From Agroathelia rolfsii (lineage: Eukaryota > Basidiomycota > Agaricomycetes > Amylocorticiales > Amylocorticiaceae): a stretch of 64,000 nucleotides of DNA. Location of the stretch: contig JABRWF010000004.1 of NCBI GenBank assembly GCA_018343915.1, positions 4,278,001 to 4,342,000 of the forward strand. The letters are read 5' to 3'. Positions 1-13,538 of the stretch are shown one piece after another. The notes under the pieces were generated by a model that did not search any database, was not told the origin of the DNA, and was given only the letters and a program-made list of their open reading frames with translations. Each line of letters starts with the position of its first letter. The first letter of the stretch is position 1. The position numbers and the translations under genes are program-made.

Positions 1-750
1 CATTGTTAGCCGGATACCCTGCCATCGTGGAATGGAACCAGCTGCACTGGTTATCCCAATCACTGCGGCCACTGGCACTATAACGCCGATTCCTTATCAC
101 CTTAGATCCTTCCGGGAGTAGCCGAGTTTTACAAGTATGACTTGTTGTAACCAATGATTCAAGTTCATACTGTGACAAACTTATGGCACTTGTTACTTGC
201 AAGACATGCGTATCACATCAATCTCGTACATGTAATGGGTGGGGACATGCGATTCTGTCGCGTTGTTGATGCTGAAGATCCTTCAAGTTCTGTATTAATT
301 GACTAATCTTGACGTTCATGAATATGAATGAATCATTGACCGACAAACGGAGGTCTAATATGTGTTCGGTGCCGGTATCTACTAGCTTCAATTGGCCGTG
401 ATACGGGTATGAAATATCGTCCAAGGTTGAAGGCGTCTTTTTCAATGCACGAACGCCGCTGGCTTGCAAGGTATACGCACGAGTAATAGTATATCCAAAT
501 TGACCGGCACACATAACCCGGCATATTGCGTTAGCACATTGCTTGGACTGAAACACTCAAACTTTCGAAAACCAGCGGCGTTCACACCAAACAGTACTAA
601 TGGCTTGCTGCGATTGAATATCAGAAGCCGGACATTTATAGCTATGTAGTGAGGAAGACGCCATGTCTTGTTTGCCTGGGTTCTAGCTATGGATAGGCAA
701 CGCGCACAGTTGTATATACAGCATGCCTATGGTCGCATTAGGAATGCACT

Positions 751-768
751 TGTGTGTGTGTGTGTGTG
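751..768. repeat. TG dinucleotide microsatellite
   Basis: Nine uninterrupted TG units are followed by a short TGTATAC tail. It lies in gene-free DNA and has no evident function. Confidence 0.85.
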
Positions 769-2899
769 TATGTATACAAATGTGTGCAGGGATGAGCTGA
801 CACTATCATGATGATGATTGCTGTCAATCAAGACAAAAGAAGACAGACACGTCTCCACAGTGTAGGTAATACCCTAAGTAAGATTATTATAGAGATTTAA
901 AGGTACAGTGAGGATAAGGAGGGCGTAGAAACGTCCCACTGGCAACTGAGTCCACATGGACAGACAAATGAACGAACGAACGCATGTCTAGCGGCAATAC
1001 GAAGACTCGGGTATTACATATACCAAGTACTATGTGCTAGAAACAGCTAGAACACCGTGTGTGACAGTACCCTTACGATATTGACTAGCTGAAGTTGTAA
1101 GCTACACGTCCCCGGCCCGATTTGTACACGCCAGTGCAAATCGACATCCGTGCACTAGAACCTTGACTGCAAACGCAGCAGAATCAACTCATTTTGAGTT
1201 TGACAGATGGTTGTCCTTCTTCTGCACCCTTCTACCTCTACCGCAGCGACCACGGGTCCAGAAGATGAAAGAAGCCAACGAGAGGGAGAACACGGCGAGC
1301 GGCATGCCGCCACATCATGATGGTACTCGAATGCATTCGTATACATGTATATCGTTTCCCAATTGGGGTTCAAAAAGCGATCATCGACATTGCCCTGACT
1401 TTGGGATTATTATTGACTTGAAACCACACAACAGATCGGGTGCTCTCAAAAGCCGTGACTATGCTACCAAGTGGGGATGGGATTCGTGTCTAGATGCATG
1501 TACATGTAATGATGTGAAGAACTAGAATGGCTGTCCTATACTTACCCAGAGTGTAGAACGACATTCAGACCATTTTATGATATTATTGCTATCGCATGCT
1601 ATCCGGTAAGGGCAAAAGCCCGATCGGGTGAATTTGTAACCAGCTGCGGCCTCGAAGGTCTTCAGGGGGCCTCGTTTCTTTCTTCTTTCAGCCACACATC
1701 CATCACTGTGGGGATGATCAACGATCCGGACATGAGACGAGCAGGACGGATATTGTGCGGTATTCCAGATGAGAGGACAGGCTGATCATTCAGGCATTCA
1801 GTGGCCGATGTTCATTCCGATACAATACAATGACCACGATAGCCTGTATACAAACCAGTGACAGTTTTTTTTTTGCCTATAGAGCGACATGCTTGAAAAA
1901 CACTTTATTGAGTCTAATAAGCGACTGATGAGAGTGGACAGAGTGTAGCGAGAGTTCTGTAGCATGAGAGGCGAATATGATTCGAGTCGAGAACATTTGG
2001 CGGGCATAGCGAGCACTTTGTAAGCAAAACGCTAAAAAGAGGCGCCCAGGCAACAGACACTTTGCCTAAAACGGGCATGATTTGAAACGGAGGCAAGCAG
2101 GCAAATGATATGAATGCCGGAGGGTCAGTTATGACTGCATAACCTATGGTATCACACATCGCGACGGTCAGTCGAAGCATGGGAAGAACTGCCTCGATGG
2201 AGGAGGGGGGGGGGGCATGGAGTCAGCTATAATTTTATTTTCTTGGGTTGTGTTGAAAAAAATTAAAGCAGAATGCCAAGAATCCAAGATGGCAACAACG
2301 GAGAGTTGGGAAGAGAATTGAAAATCATGTGGGTGATGTTGAAATTTAGGTCGAGTGACTAGTGTTTCAGCCCTGGAGTGATGTGTATGGAGTGTGGGAG
2401 CCCCTTGGAAGACGAATGGAGAAAACGAGAGATAATAACAGGGTTAATCCGAATTATTGGCTTGGTGAGCGCTGTGCACCGTAGACGAGAGATCGATCCA
2501 TGGTCTGGCAGCAGCTTGGCTTTGATGGCGATGCACAAAAAACGGTCATTGCGCCCGACACAGACAGTCACCCGATGGAACCCCCCACCTCCTCGCTCAA
2601 AGCTCGATTTATTGACTTATTCGGTCATTGAACACATCCGAGTGATAATGTTTGGCGATGCTGGATACGCCGAGAGGAAAAGAGGTGAAGTCATGCAACG
2701 ATGATAAATGCATGATTAATTGCAGCTCATGGCCAATGCATCCGCGTGTGCGGCAGGGCGAGAGGGCGGATACCACGAGCGGCGCATAGGCGGCGTTGCG
2801 TCGTCATGTCACACAGTCACACCATCACGTTCTGTGCCCTGAAGGAGAGATCAGGATCGGGCCCACGGCACGAACATCCGGCGTAAGGAGCACGGGTCG

Positions 2900-2906
2900 T
2901 ATAAAT
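2900..2906 (+). promoter_or_regulatory. TATA-like box upstream of the 3049 gene
   Basis: TATAAAT lies about 150 bases before the proposed ATG at 3049. It is followed by a strongly pyrimidine-rich tract with an uninterrupted TC run at 2967-2985. CT-rich tracts between promoter and start codon are common in well-expressed filamentous fungal genes. That this is the working promoter is inference. Confidence 0.45.
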
Positions 2907-3048
2907 TTCTGCTCATCCTCCGTTTTACTATCCTCCTCGTCTTCTCCGTCGCTCACTCGCTTGCCGTCTCTCTCTCTCTCTCTCTATTGCTTACTTGCTT
3001 GCTTTGATATATATCCTATCCACTCTCTCCTTTTGCTTGTCTTCAATT

Positions 3049-4229
3049 ATGGCAAAGATGCTCTCAGACTATTCGCCTCTCTTTACCAGTGGCCTCCTCT
3101 CAGACTTGCCAGATGATGACGATGACTACTACTACCACCACAATCATGGTCGTTTCTATCCCCAAATGTCTTGGAGCGAATGCTTTTCCAGAAGAGGATC
3201 GCTTCCAACCTCGAACATCGACTCTCGTGTCCAGACGCCCGTGGATGAATCTTCCAGCTTTTACTTCGCCAAGCAGGCTCCACGCGATGAACATGAGTTT
3301 CGTTCTTTTCTCTCCCTCGACCTTGCCGAGTCAAGGTCTCTCAGAAGCCTCAGTGAGAGGAAGCGTGACTCCTGCAAGTCGTCTCCGTATGTTCATTTTC
3401 CTTGATACTATTTAGCTGCAGCCTAACATACTTTCCCCCCAGTCATCTTTCCCCTATGAAACAACCTCTTGGCAGACGCGCATCGCGCGATAGCCTTCCG
3501 CAGCCGAAACCAATTCCTTCTTCTTCCAAGCTACCCTCTATTCCTTCTTCATCTACCACGTCCCCTCATCACTCGGCGTCCTCTGAGACCCCACTCCCTT
3601 TTCTTGCACCTATTGCCGAGCCGCCGTCCATGCCCCCCCGCACAGCATCCGTGCGCTCCCATGCGCTCTCTCCCCTTCGCACTAGCACATTATATAGCTC
3701 CTACGAGAACAGTGGTAGATACTCGTTTCCTCCCTCATCTCCATCCCTTGCGTCTATCCCCAAGTCTGCTCCGTCCGTAATTTCCGAATACCGTGTCCAG
3801 CGCCGGAATCATGCTTTGCAGCGCCTCGAGGGTCGCTCTCATTCCATCCGCAAGCACGCCCAGCGTAATTTTGTCTCCCTCTCCGACGACGAAGAGGACA
3901 GCGATGCGGAGATTGAGAATGTACCGATCATCTTTGGTGATAGCGAACTGCACCTTGATTTGCTTCCACTCAAGCATGTCGAGGACGCGCCGATGCATCC
4001 TGCCACATATTCGCAGCTATTCCTTGACGAGGAGGAAGAGGAGGACATCATTCTGCCCCGCTCACCCTTGATGCCCTCGCAGTTGATCACCATCCAGCAC
4101 CAGTTGCCACTGCCTAATAAGCCGCAGGAAAACAGTGTTCCCATGGCCAGCTTTATTGACTTTGGTATGGAGGATGAACGTGCCAATTGGAGCTGGGGGA
4201 GCTCGGGCGAAATTACTAGCCCCGCCTGA
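3049..4229 (+). CDS. Hypothetical protein, Ser/Pro-rich with acidic patches
   Basis: Two exons (3049-3386 and 3443-4229) separated by a 56-nt GT..AG intron encode about 374 residues. The ATG at 3049 was preferred over an upstream TTG in the same frame because it follows the CT-rich leader. I do not recognise the family. The N-terminus has an Asp/Tyr/His run. The middle is Ser/Pro-rich and looks disordered. Near residues 255-275 there is an acidic segment (SLSDDEEDSDAE) followed by a more hydrophobic stretch (VPIIFGDSELHLDLLPL), and a poly-Glu patch lies further on. No signal peptide or membrane span is visible. The frame is intact across both exons and the codon use looks coding, so the gene is probably real. 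The function is unknown. Confidence 0.7.
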
Positions 4230-6331
4230 AATGCATCTCTGTCTGTTTCTCGAGATTATTCTCGCATACACGTCATTTCGTTTTCATCCTTGACACTAAT
4301 TTTGCCATTCTTAGTCTTGGCATAATGGCGGCCTGAGGTATAAGCCTTATAATCACACAATCTCCCTTATATTTTTTCCCACCACACTACACATCCTTTT
4401 CATTCGCAAGCACATCAAAGCATCACAATCCAATCCTTGACAAGTTGATTTTTCTTCCGACTCATCACTGTAATCTTTCTTTTCTTGCTCTATATACCTT
4501 CATCATTCGCAGCATTTTCAATCCTTTATCATTATGACTCATACTTTCTTTTTCTGCTCTGACATCTCTTTCACAAGCACACATCATTCTTTTCTTCCGC
4601 CCGCTTTCCGTGTACAACAGAGAATCCAAACTTCTGACACCCTTACTACGCAATGCTGAAATGCGTTGGTTCGTGTACATCTCTCTTTGTTATTCCATAT
4701 GTGTACATAAAAATACGCTCCTTGGTTGTAATATTACTAGTTTGACCCAATGTCATCCCCCCCCCCCTGCCCCCCGTGATCCATTATTCGAACGTGTGGG
4801 AAGAAAGAAAGAAAGGACGTTGACGGGCCACTAGCCTGTAACTCCAATTTCAAAGGCACCGCTCGAGTCGGAGGTGTGGATATATACAGGACCATTCTAG
4901 GCTAACATAGAAAGTGATAAACTATCGTGATGGACTACTGATGTGGCCAGTACGCCAATATACCTGTCGGCTAATCGCATTGACCTATATACGCATTGAT
5001 GGGTGCCCCACATCTACATTCACTTGCAAACGGCACCAACCCGCAGGAACGGATCAATACAGCTGCGTGGAAGTTGAATAGAACATCTGTTTGATTCTGT
5101 AGTTCAAACTTGAATATAACTCAAGGATGGATTGATTGAACTGATGGTTGATTACCAAGACAAAAAAAAAAAAAAACGCATGGGGAATGGATGACAACAA
5201 GTATTGTGTATCCCTAACTAGGAACCGTAGTGGCGAAACAGCTGTTGACCAAACAAACACGGGTCACACGATGCTTAGTAGCCTGGATACACCCGACTCG
5301 GACCCTGCGCGAGTTCTTTGGAGCAAACATAGTCCACTTGCCCCAACAAGCAAAAGAAAACCAGCAAGATGATCTGCACTAATCAACCAACAGTTAGTAG
5401 GGTTCGGTATGAGGAAGGTAAAAAGATCATGTCCGCCTTCCGGAGGCAGGGATGATTGTATACTTTTTTCCTGACTCCCTGAGAGGCCACCACCGAGCTG
5501 TCAGATATATCATTTTGTTGGTTTCTTATAGATAGGGAAGTCTAGATTCATCCACTTATGGGTCGAAGCATCGAGCGGGGACGTTACGTGGGGCCATGAT
5601 GATAATGATAATGATGATCTATAAGGCCAGTCCTAGACTGCAGGTTCCTATCACGTCCTTTGGAAATGCAATGAAGCTATCCGGCCAAATACGTTCAAGA
5701 CTCGAGTCCAAGGTAGCTAAATCATCGAGAGATGACAAATATGGAATCCTAGGCTATAGGTTAGGCAATCGTGCCAGTGTGTGCGTTCTAGTTCGCGGCA
5801 AGCTGACCAGATCATGTATCGCTGGCAGTGACCTGTCGGATGTAGAAATAAACCGATGAATGGACTTAGGAGCCAGCTGTTCAAGTGCGGAATGCCTTTG
5901 TCTGTATTGGGCGAAAGATATCAAGAGGTCTACCCTACGAATGAAAATCATGTCCCTAGGTTGACGAGAGACGCCGCTCGGTGTGACAGAAGTTTACTGT
6001 GATAGGATTCCCGAGAAATAAAAGTAAATATCGACACGCACAGTACCCTTGTTGCCAAACATGTTTCGAGAGCTTCATATTGCATAGTCAAGTGAGCACT
6101 GGCAATTCAGCAACTAGTTGAGAGAGGCAATTACGTAATACAAATTCGGCGCCACCGCCGCAGGGGCGCGTGGCTCTGGGCGGGCTCGGTGACGGCAAAC
6201 AGCTCCAGCAAGTATACGAGTACCACTGGTACACGGCTGTGCATTACTGCTTTCTCTCGCTCTCTGTACCTGCTAGATTATTATATTTCCATATCTGATC
6301 TCCTCTTTTGGGACCACAGGCCTCCTCTGGC
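4230..6331. other. Intergenic region, no gene seen
   Basis: The first few hundred bases are pyrimidine-rich and probably the 3' UTR of the preceding gene. The rest holds a C-homopolymer (about 4757-4766), an A-homopolymer (5162-5176) and only short frames without family resemblance. The end (about 6130-6331) is the promoter and leader of the SSM4 gene. I found no RNA gene. Confidence 0.5.
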
Positions 6332-9300
6332 ATGTCTGCGATGCAAGAGGCTGAAGAACAGGGTCTGCATGCCTTCCACTTTGCGCTGCTGCCTAATGGC
6401 ACTCGCATTCCTGTAGGCGAACAACTGACAACTTTTTTTTCACATTGTGTACAGACACATGTAGGATATGCAGTGGACCCGCAGAGCCTGACCAGCCTCT
6501 CTTTCATCCTTGCAAATGCTCTGGCACTATCCGTTACATACATCAAGAATGGTCAGTTCCAATCGTGCAACTTTGTAAGCCGTGCTTTACTGACACGCCC
6601 ATCTAGCCTCACAACGTGGCTGGCACATAGCAAGAAGAAGGATTGTGATGTATGCAAGCACCCGTACTCGTTTAATAAGGGTATGCTACCTTCATCTGTC
6701 ATGCATAGTCTTGGCTCATGTCCTTGCGTCACACGTAGTGTATGCCGAGAACATGCCCGCACGATTACCCCCTCTGCTTCTACTACGGCATATACTGCTG
6801 CAGACCGTTCACGCCATTTTCTTCGCCATCAGGGCTGTGATAGTATCCATCGTTTGGCTCTGTGTTCTTCCTTGGATCACCATTTGGACGTGGAGATTGT
6901 ATTTCACAATTGGAGATTCCACGTAAGGCATTTTCTTATATCATCAAATTGCTTTGATACGAACCAGATGCTGCCCTTCAGAGCCTGGTGGATAAGCAAT
7001 CGACCACGTCCTCAAAAACCACCAGGATACGCATTCTATAGCATATCATCCTTATTCGCTCTGCCCAACGACACTTCTGTTTACCCGTCCGTCGACAACT
7101 CCAGCGAGATTTCCAACTCGTCGATGTTGTTCTCCAACACGACACCTGCGCACTTTCAAGGAACCTTGACGTATGGAACTGTGTGGAAGAATGTTTCGGC
7201 CGATATCTTCGCTGGTCAAATTATCGCCGCCCTTGTGGTGCTTACATTCCTCTCAGTCTTCTTGCTTAGGGAATGGATAGCTCAGAATGCGCGCCCAGGG
7301 ATGTTCGACGATGAACCGGAGGCGTTGCAAGATGATGTTAATTTGCCGGATGCTATTCCTGCGATTGTGCAAGCTCAACCACCGGCTGCTGTCGCTCCAG
7401 CATTACCCCAACCCGAACCCGCCGCGCTAGACATTGATCGCCCGCCCGAACGTCTAGTCCGATTCGATGAACCACCCAAAGCCTTTCCAGATTTCCAGCA
7501 AGAAGTTGAGCCCGATTATGATGCAGAAGCGTATATTTCGGCCAATCATACTCGAGATATGGACTTTGCTCAAGACATAAACGCAGGGGAATTGGAGGGC
7601 GAGGTCTTTGATAGGGTCAAGGGAACACCGGGCAAGAGCTCCATTGGCGAGGACCAGTCACCTATGGACGGTCACTATTCTGAAGATGACGAAGATGGCG
7701 ATGTGCCATCTTTCGAATGGGGATTCGATGGATTTGCCTCAAGTCAGCCTGCTTTGTCTACCGAGAGTGGCCCAGCGGCATTACCGGAAGTCGATCAACC
7801 GACCACTGCATCACAGCCCAGTAGTCCTCTACGTCGCCCACCACTCCCTTTTATAACTTTACCGTCGGCAGCGGGTTCATCGCCTCTACTCACATCACCT
7901 CTACCGTCAGCACAAGGCATTTCTCGTATGGAGTCTCCTCAAGGGTCCCCAAGCTTGGCTACGTATCGTGCGCCCGAAGAGCTTGAAGCTGGCCCATCAA
8001 GCCTGAGGGAAGAGTACTTTGGTGATGTCCCTGAAGGAAATGGGTTTGATCTAGAAGGAGAAGACTTGCGAGAGGCGAGGAATTGGTACTTCCGCAAGCC
8101 GAAAAATTCTACTGCTGCTGCTGACATGGACACCATCATCCCTTCATCATCATCCAATGATGGCGAGTCGGTGGAATACAACCGCTTAGATGAGCTTCGG
8201 GCAGAGAAAGAAGATGAAGAGGGTATAATGCAGCCACCACCACAAGAAGGTGTGATCCATCCATGGATTATGGTTAATGTGGACGCGCAAGGCAGAAGGG
8301 ATGAGGAAGACGATGACGATGAAGACGATGACCTTGATCGTGACAATGATGATCCCGAGTTAGATCTGGACAGGGTTGAAATTCGCGTTGAGGTTGATGG
8401 TGAAAGAGCACCTCCCCCTGCTTTGCCAGCCTTCAATGCTGACCAGCTGAGGGCCGGGCAGGAAGTGGGGCAGGAGTTTGTGGATGATCTCGAGATGAAC
8501 GCCAACCCAGACGACGATATGGAAGGTGCTCTGGAGGCCATAGGACTTAGGGGCCCTATTGGAGGGATGATACAGAACGTAAGTATTTGGTGGGCATTTA
8601 CCTTAGTTTGCCTAACCAACTATCTGCAGGTTATGGTCATGATTTTCGTGCTGGATACTTCGATTGGATTAGGTGTTTGGGTTCCATTTACCATCGGCAA
8701 ATCCGCCGCCTTGCTCTCTGTCAGTATAAAACACATACATATGTCCTGCGCAACAGTGCTAAAAAAAAATTCCACAGTTGAATCCACGACGAGCGCTTGA
8801 ATTGATACATTTACCTATCAAGGCAATACGCACCTTCACCGACCCTATCGTTGATATGTTATCATTCATGGTCCTTCGCCTTTTCATTGGTCCCGGCAGT
8901 CGCCTCGCTCACCGTCTTATTCGACTTGCTTTCGTTTCCGTCTTGTATCTAATCTCCAAGGTTTTTGGGTCGGAATATTCTGCAAGAATATTCGAACTCT
9001 ACTCGAGTGTTGTAAGTTGCGAATCGCTCAACAATGAGGATATGCTCATTCATTTTCCTCAGAAATCTTCCTCTTACTGGGAAAACCCCCTGAAGTGGCT
9101 CGGATCTGGATCGTCGTCCATTCCCTTGGAGCAGCCTGAGAATAATGTTGCACCTGTTTTCTCTGCTATTTCTTTCAACGTCTCGAAGATAGCCGACTCT
9201 CTTGAGGACTCCTGGATCATAGAGCAGGCAGAACCTTATTTTGCTATGCTTGGAAAGGAGGTGCGGGAGACCTTTGTGCAGACGAGGAGCAGGTGGATCG

Positions 9301-11571
9301 AGCTCGCATTGGGCTATGGAACGAAAGAGAAAGTGTTTGCAATCTTTTTAGGATACTGCGTAATAGGCTTGATGGTCGCCGTATACTTGAACGTCCTTAC
9401 CGTAGGCAACATGAGGAGTGCCGGGCGCGCTGTGAGAGGAGCTGTGAAGCAACAACTTGTCGTTTTCAAGGCGAGTTTTTCTCTCCCATATAAACGATTA
9501 TGCCTCTTGCTCATGAGTTCTGTAGGTTGCTCTTTTTATCTTGATTGAACTCGTGATCTTCCCTTTTGCATGCGGAACTATGCTCGATGTTTGTACTTTG
9601 TGGCTGTTCCCTAACAACACCATAAGGTCAAGGTCGCAATTTTTCTCGCAAGCGCCTGTCACTGCATCGTTTTATCATTGGATCGCCGGCACCATGTTTA
9701 TGTAGGCATTTTTCTCTTGCTACATTAATTCGTCATTCTAATATGGTGCATAGGTACCAATTCGCTGTCATCATATCCTCTAGCAGAAGAATCATGCGTC
9801 CTGGGGCCATGTGGTTCATCAAGGATCCTAAAGATCGCGACTTCCATCCTATTCGCGATATTCTCGAGCGACCTACTTTGTTGCAGCTCCGGAAAATCAT
9901 TATTAGCGCGTTCATATACGCCCTGGTAGTCGTATTCGCTGCTATGAGCGTAGCCGGGCTCTTGTTCCTAGGAGGAAAGTCTATATTGCCTTTGCGTATC
10001 AAGACACGGTTTGTTATTATTTCATTTAATTATATTATCTGACAGCTACTGATAAAATCCCCAGAGAACCGCTATCTAGTGTGCCAGTCGACTTGATGTT
10101 CCTTCATGTTGTTCTACCATACACCATGCACTACTTCCGCCCTAGACGATTCGTTTTTGGCATAGTCAAGCGTCTCTGGAAATATCTTGCCTTTCAACTA
10201 CGCTTGACGTCTTACATGTTCGGTGGACGTCATCCGGCAGAAGAAGTGTCTTCGGCACAATGGTCTTTCAGATCGCTACTTCAAACGTCGTACGACGGAT
10301 CGAGCCTCGAGGACTTGGCTCGCGATGGAGGCTTTAAGCGTGTTCCTGCCAAAGATAATCTGCCTTTACCGCGAGATGGATCTGCCACTGCCGATGTCAA
10401 TGAGGACGGGATCCCTATAAATGAAGAGGCCCAGAAGATCATCGAAATGCAGGATGAACAAACTAGGAAGGCCGGACATGATCCTAAGAGTCACTTCACC
10501 GTGATTTATCTCCCACCTCACGCCCGTCGGAGGTTTATGACCTTTGTGGTAGTAATCTGGACTATCTGTGCTCTCGCACTGGCAGTATCTGTGGCATTGC
10601 CTCTACAAATTGGACGCATGCTTTTCTCTGCAGTGCTGCACCGTGAAGTCCATGATGGTTACTCGCTTATTGCCGGGTTTTACTTGCTATGGGCATGCTA
10701 CCTTTTCGGCAAAGCCGTCGATCGCATGGACCGACATAGACAAAGGAGGGGTGGAGACGATGACGAACCACGCGGATCCCTTCGTCTTTACGTCCTCAAA
10801 CATGGCACTGTCTGGCTCGTCTCCGTTATTTATATGGTGTTTTTCCTCGGATTTGTCATACCCACTCTCCTTGCTATAGCAGTAGAGATGTATCTTGTCT
10901 TGCCTTTCCGTTTGTCCTGGAACCCAACCTACTCGCCGAAGATCAGCATTATGCAGATGTGGGCTTGCGGGTTGATATACCAAAGTATACTGGTTCGCGC
11001 GCATCGCCGCCAACGTCAACAAACCCCATGGAACCGAGCTTTGACAAAGGCATGCATATCTTTTGACATGTTTGATGGCCGTTCTGATAGTTTAGCAGCT
11101 CCGGAACAATGGCTGGTCGTACCCTGATGCGTTGGCGGCGACAACCGAACTCATCATACCCGCTACGTTGGGCTTGTTGGGCATGCTTCTCGTGCCCGCA
11201 GCGGCGTACAAATTAATGAGCTACTACTTCCCTGTTGCTTGGCAGTCTGACCGGATGCTGTGTAAGTCTAGCTATCTATATCATGATCGATCCAGCGTTC
11301 GCTAAACCATTCAATACAAGTCACCAATATATATCCCGGGATCTTTACTTTCATCGGCCTAGGGCGTATGTTGGCCAGCGCTCTGGACCATGTCGCTGCA
11401 TGGTCACAAGAAGTCCGCGACAAGGAGTTCCTTGTGGAAATGCGGCTCAAAAACCATGAGCCAGATGCCGAAGATAATACGCCTGAACCCACAAGATCCG
11501 ATAAAGGCAAAAACGTTGTAGGGAGGCCAATGAGATGGGTAGGAGAAGAGGAAGATGAGATACTACAGTAG
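6332..11571 (+). CDS. SSM4: ERAD E3 ubiquitin ligase Doa10/SSM4 (MARCH6 family)
   Basis: This is a polytopic ER/inner nuclear membrane ubiquitin ligase that marks misfolded and short-lived proteins for the proteasome. Thirteen exons: 6332-6362, 6455-6551, 6607-6680, 6739-6922, 6982-8578, 8630-8719, 8778-9011, 9063-9470, 9526-9701, 9754-10008, 10065-11049, 11099-11261, 11321-11571, giving 1514 residues (yeast Doa10 is about 1320). The N-terminus carries a complete C4HC3 RING-CH finger: Cys13, Cys16, Cys30, Cys32, His40, Cys43, Cys56, Cys59. Membrane segments follow directly, then a long acidic, probably cytosolic insertion in exon 5, then many membrane spans. The segments near 9526-9850 match the conserved MARCH6 core. 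Two introns (9471-9525 and 11050-11098) begin with GC instead of GT; both are needed to keep the conserved frame. The start was fixed by the only exon phase that joins the RING codons. Confidence 0.95.
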
Positions 11572-11987
11572 CCTTTGACCAACAACATTCGCTTTCCATT
11601 ATGCATATGTCACTCCAAAACACGAATCATCATCCCGGACATTCGTTACATGTACTTAAAGTATTATTGATAATCTGTAACACTCCTAACAGCATACATA
11701 TTTTAGCCTTCGCCCTCGTCTCCATCTTCGTCGTCGAGAGGTATAAATCGCTTGCCTTGGTCAAACTAGTGCAACAGGAGGTTGAGTTGTTGGCTATGGC
11801 CTTTCCTACGAGGTGCAGAAAGATTACCAACCGTAGATGTTGCCCGTAGCTGACGTAAGGTAAGGGGCTTGTCGGAAGGTGGGGGATAGCTAACAGGAAT
11901 GATTGAATTTGTGTTGGATGGGGCGAGCGGTGTTGATGGGCGAGTAGCGGCAATATGTTTAGTACCTAATTTAAGCCGTTGAGTTCA
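11572..11987. other. Convergent 3' ends of two genes
   Basis: These 416 bases lie between the stop of the SSM4 gene and the stop of the minus-strand coiled-coil gene. They should hold both 3' UTRs. No further gene is seen. Confidence 0.6.
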
Positions 11988-13538
11988 CTAGACCATCGTT
12001 AGATGACAGAATTCTATACCACGCATACTTTTAGAGAGTGAGACAGGCATCGGGCCGTGGCCTGAAAATGTCGACGGCGTCCTATTCGCTGAAAGTATGG
12101 GCGTCATATGAGTGTTAGCCCTTGAGATGTAGACATCAGACAATTGGTCGGATGAGCGATGCTGAGCCACGAAGTTATGGCCACTGGTGTCCATGGCCAT
12201 GACATGATCTCTGCAAGTAGTTGTATTTCCATGAGTAGAGGTCATACTTCTCGAAAGAGTATCCCTATCGTGCATAGCTTTTATGAGAGGTATTTCAGGT
12301 GAGTCGATAGATGCCGCTAATCTATGAAAGCCTCTATCAACAGAAGCAGGTGGCTTCTGGTGTTGAGTCCCAGGTGTACGGGTAGGAGTTTCTGTCAAGA
12401 GTGGCCGGTATGGGTGGGTACGGGAAGAGCTCTTGGAGGGGCTCTGACGTCGTCGAGATGATGTAGAATTTAAGCTACCGAGTCGTGGGCGAGCTGGAGA
12501 TATACAGAGAGACAGTTTCCTCGGAGTGTTTGTAGCAGTACGGTGGACACCAATCTTTGAGAGTGTAACCTCTTTCTCTGCATTAATGTGAAGTACTTTT
12601 CTCGTTAGAGGGCTCGAGAGTACGTTTTCAGAGACAGGGATCTCCCAGCCGGCACTATTTAACAATGCGTGACTGGTAGGTATTGGACTTGAAGACTGGT
12701 CTTGGAGATGGCATCGACAAGGCTTGTTATCAGCCTTCATAGACTCGATGTTCTCCTTCGTGTAAGCTTCGACAGATGTCTTGACGTGATCTATACGCTC
12801 TGGAAGGGCCTGAACAAGAGGAAGAAGTGGACAGACAACTGTGAGTATCTGGTTCAACAGATCTTGTATTGATTGAAGAGCTTGTGAATGCGTTTGGCTG
12901 GACTAGAAATGGAATATATTCTCGTGAAATCCCAATGGAATAGTAAGTAAAGAATATAATACCATCTGAAGAATATCAATACGACGGCTGAGCTCGTGTG
13001 TACTTGTCTCGATACTGGATTGTGAGGCCCGCAATGATTCCAGAGTATGCTCTTGAGCTGGCTCGCCTAGTTTCCTCTCTAATTGTGTCTGACACCGGTT
13101 CACTAGGGGCACGGTGACAGCTGAGCAAATGTTTTTCATGCGCATATATCCAGTCAAAAGGGTTTAATAGACATCAAGGGGCTTACCTAACACTGACATG
13201 GTATTCTCAATTGCATGAGTTGATTCCTTGGATAGCGCGCATACATCCTGCAGTTCTTGTCGACTAGAAGCGATAGAGTCGTGGAGTGCGTCTGTTCTTT
13301 TGGAGAACTTTTCCAGCTGAAGTTGAGTGTCATGCAGAAGGAGACGAGTTGAGGTTCCAATTTTGTCTACAGGAGCGATGGGTGCTTGTGCCGTGTCTAC
13401 AGTAGTAGTCTTCGAACTCTGTGGTTTCAAGTTGGTGGCGCGGGAAATGAGATGGGACCAGAGAGGCGCAGACGAAGTTGGCAAGGTGACAGATTGGGTA
13501 CCAGCATCAGGCAATTCCTCTACAGCTTCCTTACTCAT
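11988..13538 (-). CDS. Hypothetical coiled-coil protein
   Basis: Three exons on the minus strand (13187-13538, 12963-13120, 11988-12902) encode about 474 residues, with introns of 66 and 60 nt and consistent phases. I do not recognise the family. Residues of roughly 60-200 show heptad-like spacing (for example HDTQLQLEKFSKRTDALHD) and are probably a coiled coil. The C-terminal half is Ser/Thr/Pro/Arg-rich with many SP and TP sites, so it is probably disordered and phosphorylated. There is no signal peptide or membrane span. It converges with SSM4. A small cytoskeletal, meiotic or scaffolding protein would fit this composition, but nothing in the sequence decides it. Confidence 0.7.

Larger units (their letters stand above)
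1..3048. other. Long intergenic stretch without a recognisable gene
   Basis: I see no conserved protein here. The longest frames (for example 218-556 on the minus strand and 2378-2704 on the plus strand) lack recognisable family motifs, do not begin at convincing ATG codons and cannot be joined by plausible introns. The stretch holds a TG dinucleotide run near 751-768 and a G-homopolymer near 2205-2214. The last 150 bases are the promoter and 5' leader of the gene starting at 3049. It may contain decayed repeats or a non-coding transcript, which sequence reading alone cannot show. Confidence 0.5.

Noticed and set aside
218..556. 112-codon minus-strand frame near the left edge
   Set aside because: It begins at a GTG and has no family resemblance. 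No splice partners were found, so I do not call a gene.
2378..2704. 108-codon plus-strand frame upstream of the 3049 gene
   Set aside because: Composition and lack of any motif suggest chance; it lies in the promoter region of a better-supported gene.
7939..8619. 226-codon minus-strand Ser-rich frame inside SSM4
   Set aside because: It is the mirror of the acidic Asp/Glu-coding segment of SSM4; poly-Ser opposite GAC/GAT/GAA codons is a common artefact.
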